Shown here in pieces: positions 6,050 through 8,541 of a stretch of 8,541 nt of DNA. Location: assembly GCA_964392385.1 (NCBI GenBank), contig CAYMPR010000038.1:1-8541 (forward strand), written 5' to 3'. Position numbers and translations under genes: made by a program. This stretch comes from MWEH01 sp964392385. GTDB lineage: Bacteria; Bacillota; Clostridia; Christensenellales; DTU072. Position 1 is the first letter of the stretch, and every line of letters starts with the position of its first letter. Below the pieces are notes generated by a model. It saw nothing but the letters and a program-made list of their open reading frames with translations, searched no databases and was not told the origin of the DNA.

Positions 6050-6218
6050 AACTGCCAACGGATTAGTGGGCGAGGTTTTTGTACGAAAAGACGATATGTT
6101 TGAGTATTTAGATATTATGAACGGATTTGATACAAGGCACTTAAACGGTAAACTTACTATTTTAGAAAAAAATGAGGTAGTGTTTGATGAGAACAAGAAC
6201 CAATGGGTTAAAATTTGA
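5982..6218 (+). CDS. Small unknown protein (78 residues)
   Basis: About 78 residues from ATG 5982; not recognised. GGGGAG at 5969-5974, seven bases upstream, decides this start. ATG 6012 also has AGAGGAG close by and would give 68 residues. The body reads as short strands and a helix (IKYKTANGLVGEVFV, then DDMFEYLDIM, then LTILEKNEVVFD). It weakly resembles the central part of the preceding protein in having a Tyr, a glycine-rich turn and a following GxV strand; this may be chance. It overlaps the preceding gene by 68 bases and the next by 32. Being locked between two nuclease genes suggests an accessory role in the recombination module, but nothing in the sequence proves it. Confidence 0.6.
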   Translation: MLMQAMERRKMTAQKIATQIKYKTANGLVGEVFVRKDDMFEYLDIMNGFDTRHLNGKLTILEKNEVVFDENKNQWVKI

Positions 6219-6609
6219 AGACGAGGTAGCGGCCGAGTTAACAAAACAAAAAATATATTTTACGCCCTTTCATACCCCACAAGGATATGCAGGGATACAC
6301 AACCCAGCTGATTTTCTAGTTGTTTATAGCACTTCTATTTTATTAGAAACTAAAGAAACAAAAGCAAGTTCTTTTTCATTATATACAATGCAACAAAGGG
6401 AGCAGGCAAATAAGTTTATTGCATTTAAGGAGAGTATGCCTAAAGCCCCAATGCAATATGTGGTATTGATACACTTTATTGCACGAGCAACATATACGGT
6501 GGCTTTAATAACTAGTCCAATTCTTCCGAGGCAAACCGTTAAAGTAGGAAATGAATTTTCTTTTGACACACTAAAAGAAGCAATACAGAAAATAAAGGAG
6601 ATAAAATAA
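6187..6609 (+). CDS. RecU-like PD-(D/E)XK Holliday-junction resolvase
   Basis: About 140 residues. The pattern fits RecU-type resolvases of Bacillota and their phages: NGLKFEDEV at 6-14 with the early conserved glutamate, Pro40-Ala-Asp42 for the catalytic aspartate, LLETKET with Glu54 and Lys56, SSFSLYTMQQ at 61-70 where RecU has its segment ending HQ, then a YVVLIHF strand. It would cleave four-way junctions made by the upstream RecA-like protein. It is shorter than cellular RecU (about 200 residues) and seems to lack the long N-terminal arm, so loading or bridging functions may be reduced. ATG 6187 is preferred over TTG 6184: GAGGT at 6174-6178 lies eight bases before it. It overlaps the preceding gene by 32 bases and touches the next. 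Fold sure, family placement likely. Confidence 0.78.
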   Translation: MRTRTNGLKFEDEVAAELTKQKIYFTPFHTPQGYAGIHNPADFLVVYSTSILLETKETKASSFSLYTMQQREQANKFIAFKESMPKAPMQYVVLIHFIARATYTVALITSPILPRQTVKVGNEFSFDTLKEAIQKIKEIK

Positions 6610-6945
6610 ATGAACGGAATAATAGAGTTTATACCAGCAATAACTGTTTATGGAATATCGGAGGCTGTGCGAGAGGCAATTTCAGAGATGTTAATAGATG
6701 GCACACTTACGGAGAAGCTTGATACACGCGAGCAATTTGCAAAAATAGCCTCAAGATATACAACAGAAAATATTACCACCATAAATAAGGTAAGTTTATC
6801 AAAAATAGTTAAAGATATTTTATATGAGGAAAAACACAAGGATGATGTGGTAATAACTGTTTTGGAAGATACCAATCCAGAAGAGCAAAAAAGCACGCCT
6901 AAAACTAATTTCTTTGAAGTTGATACAGGAGACACTTGTAAATGA
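6610..6945 (+). CDS. Small unknown protein (111 residues)
   Basis: 111 residues; not recognised. The ATG follows the resolvase stop with no gap, and AAGGAG at 6595-6600 gives nine bases of spacing, so the start is secure. Residues 15-75 look helical (SEAVREAISEMLIDGTL, EQFAKIASRY, VSLSKIVKDILYEE), and the last 35 are acidic, Asp/Glu/Thr-rich and probably disordered, ending CK. There is no membrane segment, metal site or nucleotide-binding motif. Its TGA overlaps the helicase ATG as ATGA, so the two are probably translated together. A partner or loader for the helicase or resolvase is possible from context only. Confidence 0.72.
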   Translation: MNGIIEFIPAITVYGISEAVREAISEMLIDGTLTEKLDTREQFAKIASRYTTENITTINKVSLSKIVKDILYEEKHKDDVVITVLEDTNPEEQKSTPKTNFFEVDTGDTCK

Positions 6946-8534
6946 TTTTTGCAGAGGGGTATGCTCATTTTATGCCTACACCATATAGTTACTATGTGAG
7001 TGATTTTTCTAGTGAAGCTTTGGAAATCATAAATAGCTCCAAGCCTTTTGCACGATATCATAAAGACACAAAAGAGTACGAGGTTACAGACGAGATTTTT
7101 TCCAAGCTATGTGAAATAGAGCACCCAATACGCAGAGAGGGAACAAAAGCATATCAGCCTGGTAAAGTACGGTTTGTATTATCAGAGCCAGCAAAAGAGT
7201 ACTCGTATCAACAAGACGCAGTAGACTTTGCAAAAGACCATTTAGAAATGCTAATCAATTTTTCGCAGGGTATGGGGAAAACCTTAACTACCTTACGAAT
7301 ACTAGACACCTATAAATCGCCTAGAAACCTTATTATTACAGGAGTGGCAAACTTACAAGAGGAGTGGTTGAAAGACTCAAGGAAACACCCTTTAAATGCG
7401 TCAGAACGGTACGATACAATACTTAATATGAGCATAGTAGGAAATAGCCCTGATTCTTCGGTAAAAGCCCGTATAAAATGGTTGCAAAATGAGAAGGCAA
7501 GTTCATTTACTCATTTGATAGGAATTGAGAGCTTAAGAGATGTTAATTTAGTACGGCAATTAAACAATTTACAATACACAACTATAATAATAGACGAGTG
7601 TCAGTCAGCGAAAGGGATGAAGGCAGACCAAACACAAGGATTACACGAACTTATACGATACACAAACCAAAGAAGGATAGCGTTGAGTGGTACTCCAATT
7701 TTAAACGACCCATTAGAGTATTATTCTGTGCTTCGTTTTTTGCGTGTATTATATTATAGGAGCAAGATAGACCAGTGTGCAAGAACTACCTTTGAAAGAT
7801 ATTACGGGGAGTGGGGACACGATTTTATGGGGCATTTAACCTGTGTTGGGTATAAAAACCTTGACAAGTTAAAACTATTGCTTGAGCCTGTATTATGTTA
7901 TGCACCTAAAAGGCTATTAAACTTAAAACCAAAAAATAGAGAGGTAGTAAGAGTAGAGGAACCTTTTGGACTTGCAGAAAAGGTAGCGTTATATAGGCGT
8001 GGATCGGCTGTGGTAAGATTTTCTGGATATCCTACGATACAGGCTTTGGGGGCAGAAATACAATTAATGACTTCTTCTGCACCGAGTAAAATAGATTTTA
8101 TATTAAACCAAAAAAGGAGCCTTGTTTTTTCAAGATACACACAAGTATTAGAAATTGTAAAAACAGCCCTAGAAAAACAAGGCAAAAAAGTTCTCTTTTA
8201 TCACGGAAAGTTGTCTATGAAAGAAAGGCTGGAAATATTGGACTTGTGGAAGAGTTCAGAGGAGTACGACATTTTATTATTATCCATTAACGCTGCGAGA
8301 TATGGACTTAACTTACAAGAGGTACAGACAACAATTTTCTTGGAGCCACCAACAAGTTTTGCGATTTTAGAGCAAGCAGAAGACCGTGCACATAGAATTG
8401 GACAGAAAGAGCGAGTAAATTCGTATATATTAGTAGGGGGCAAACCTGATGAACAAGATTGGAAAACCTTGTTAAAGAAACAGCAGGCAATTGAGGAAAT
8501 AATGGGGAACAGTCCTCCTTCACCTAATTATTAG
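6942..8534 (+). CDS. SNF2-family DNA helicase/translocase
   Basis: 530 residues. ATP-driven double-strand DNA translocase of superfamily 2. Motifs in order: YSYQQDAV at 87-94 (Q-like), Walker A GMGKT at 110-114, IITG near 131, Walker B IIIDECQ with Asp218 to Gln221 (DECQ, where many SNF2 proteins have DEAH), ALSGTP at 247-252, the lobe-linking segment at about 260-335, LVFSRYT at 394-400, LLLSINAARYGLNLQ at 445-459, and motif VI with DRAHRIGQ at 481-488. The first 85 residues have no recognised domain. It starts in an ATGA overlap with the preceding gene, with AGGAGA at 6927-6932. Phage SNF2 proteins can act like T4 UvsW in fork remodelling and branch migration, which fits the recombinase and resolvases upstream. 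It ends seven bases before the window edge, and its last 120 bases hold the third AT-rich repeat. Family very sure; role inferred. Confidence 0.93.
   Translation: MIFAEGYAHFMPTPYSYYVSDFSSEALEIINSSKPFARYHKDTKEYEVTDEIFSKLCEIEHPIRREGTKAYQPGKVRFVLSEPAKEYSYQQDAVDFAKDHLEMLINFSQGMGKTLTTLRILDTYKSPRNLIITGVANLQEEWLKDSRKHPLNASERYDTILNMSIVGNSPDSSVKARIKWLQNEKASSFTHLIGIESLRDVNLVRQLNNLQYTTIIIDECQSAKGMKADQTQGLHELIRYTNQRRIALSGTPILNDPLEYYSVLRFLRVLYYRSKIDQCARTTFERYYGEWGHDFMGHLTCVGYKNLDKLKLLLEPVLCYAPKRLLNLKPKNREVVRVEEPFGLAEKVALYRRGSAVVRFSGYPTIQALGAEIQLMTSSAPSKIDFILNQKRSLVFSRYTQVLEIVKTALEKQGKKVLFYHGKLSMKERLEILDLWKSSEEYDILLLSINAARYGLNLQEVQTTIFLEPPTSFAILEQAEDRAHRIGQKERVNSYILVGGKPDEQDWKTLLKKQQAIEEIMGNSPPSPNY
8417..8440 (+). 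repeat. AT-rich repeat copy 3, inside the helicase gene
   Basis: Same core as the copy at 1409 (18 identical bases, AAATTCGTATATATTAGT), followed by AGGGGG with no spacer. It is in frame in the helicase gene, encoding NSYILVGG just after motif VI, and lies about 100 bases before the stop. If it is a promoter it would serve genes beyond the window. Protein-level conservation could explain this copy alone, but not its match to the two copies outside recognised coding sequence. Confidence 0.5.
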
Positions 8535-8541
8535 TCCTTGA

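Noticed and set aside
8500..8541. Transcription terminator after the helicase gene
   Set aside because: No GC-rich hairpin followed by a T-run is visible in the last bases of the window.

Overview
The window reads as part of the DNA replication and recombination region of a large double-stranded DNA bacteriophage, or an element derived from one. The host is probably a low-GC Bacillota bacterium. Three things point this way. All eleven genes lie on the + strand with almost no intergenic space. Start sites carry strong GGAGG-type ribosome binding sites, including probable GTG and TTG starts. The sequence is AT-rich, with heavy use of ATA for isoleucine. The gene families (family A DNA polymerase without a 5' nuclease, RecA-like protein, SSB-like protein, resolvase-type nucleases, SNF2 helicase) are the usual content of such phage modules. 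No structural, lysis or integration gene, tRNA, CRISPR array or transposon is visible.

Layout: 1-67 is a short upstream segment with the first copy of an AT-rich repeat (AAATTCGTATATNTTAG...TAGG). 68-739 encodes a protein of the phage HD-phosphohydrolase type in which nearly all catalytic residues are replaced. 726-1406 encodes an unrecognised protein. 1407-1517 is the only sizeable intergenic gap; it holds the second repeat copy followed by an RNA leader with two competing stems. 1518-2084 is a probable single-stranded DNA-binding protein, 2095-4242 a family A DNA polymerase with 3'-5' exonuclease, and 4265-5311 a RecA/UvsX-like recombinase. 5304-6609 is a stack of four overlapping genes: a PD-(D/E)XK nuclease, two small unknown proteins and a RecU-like PD-(D/E)XK nuclease. 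6610-6945 encodes a small unknown protein, and 6942-8534 an SNF2-family helicase whose end carries the third repeat copy.

Taken together, SSB, polymerase, strand-exchange protein, two junction-resolvase-type nucleases and a branch-migration-type helicase match the functional set T4 uses for recombination-dependent replication (gp32, gp43, UvsX, resolvase, UvsW), although most families differ. No primase or replicative DnaB-type helicase is in the window.

The points most worth a second look are: the three-copy repeat as a candidate phage promoter; the inactivated HD protein; the structured leader before the SSB-like gene; leucine at the polymerase position equivalent to E. coli Phe762, plus an insertion of about 50 residues; a possible -1 frameshift joining the first nuclease to the next ORF; and a strongly strand-biased excess of the hexamer GATACA (28 on +, none seen on -). 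All family assignments come from reading motifs by eye; no database search was made.
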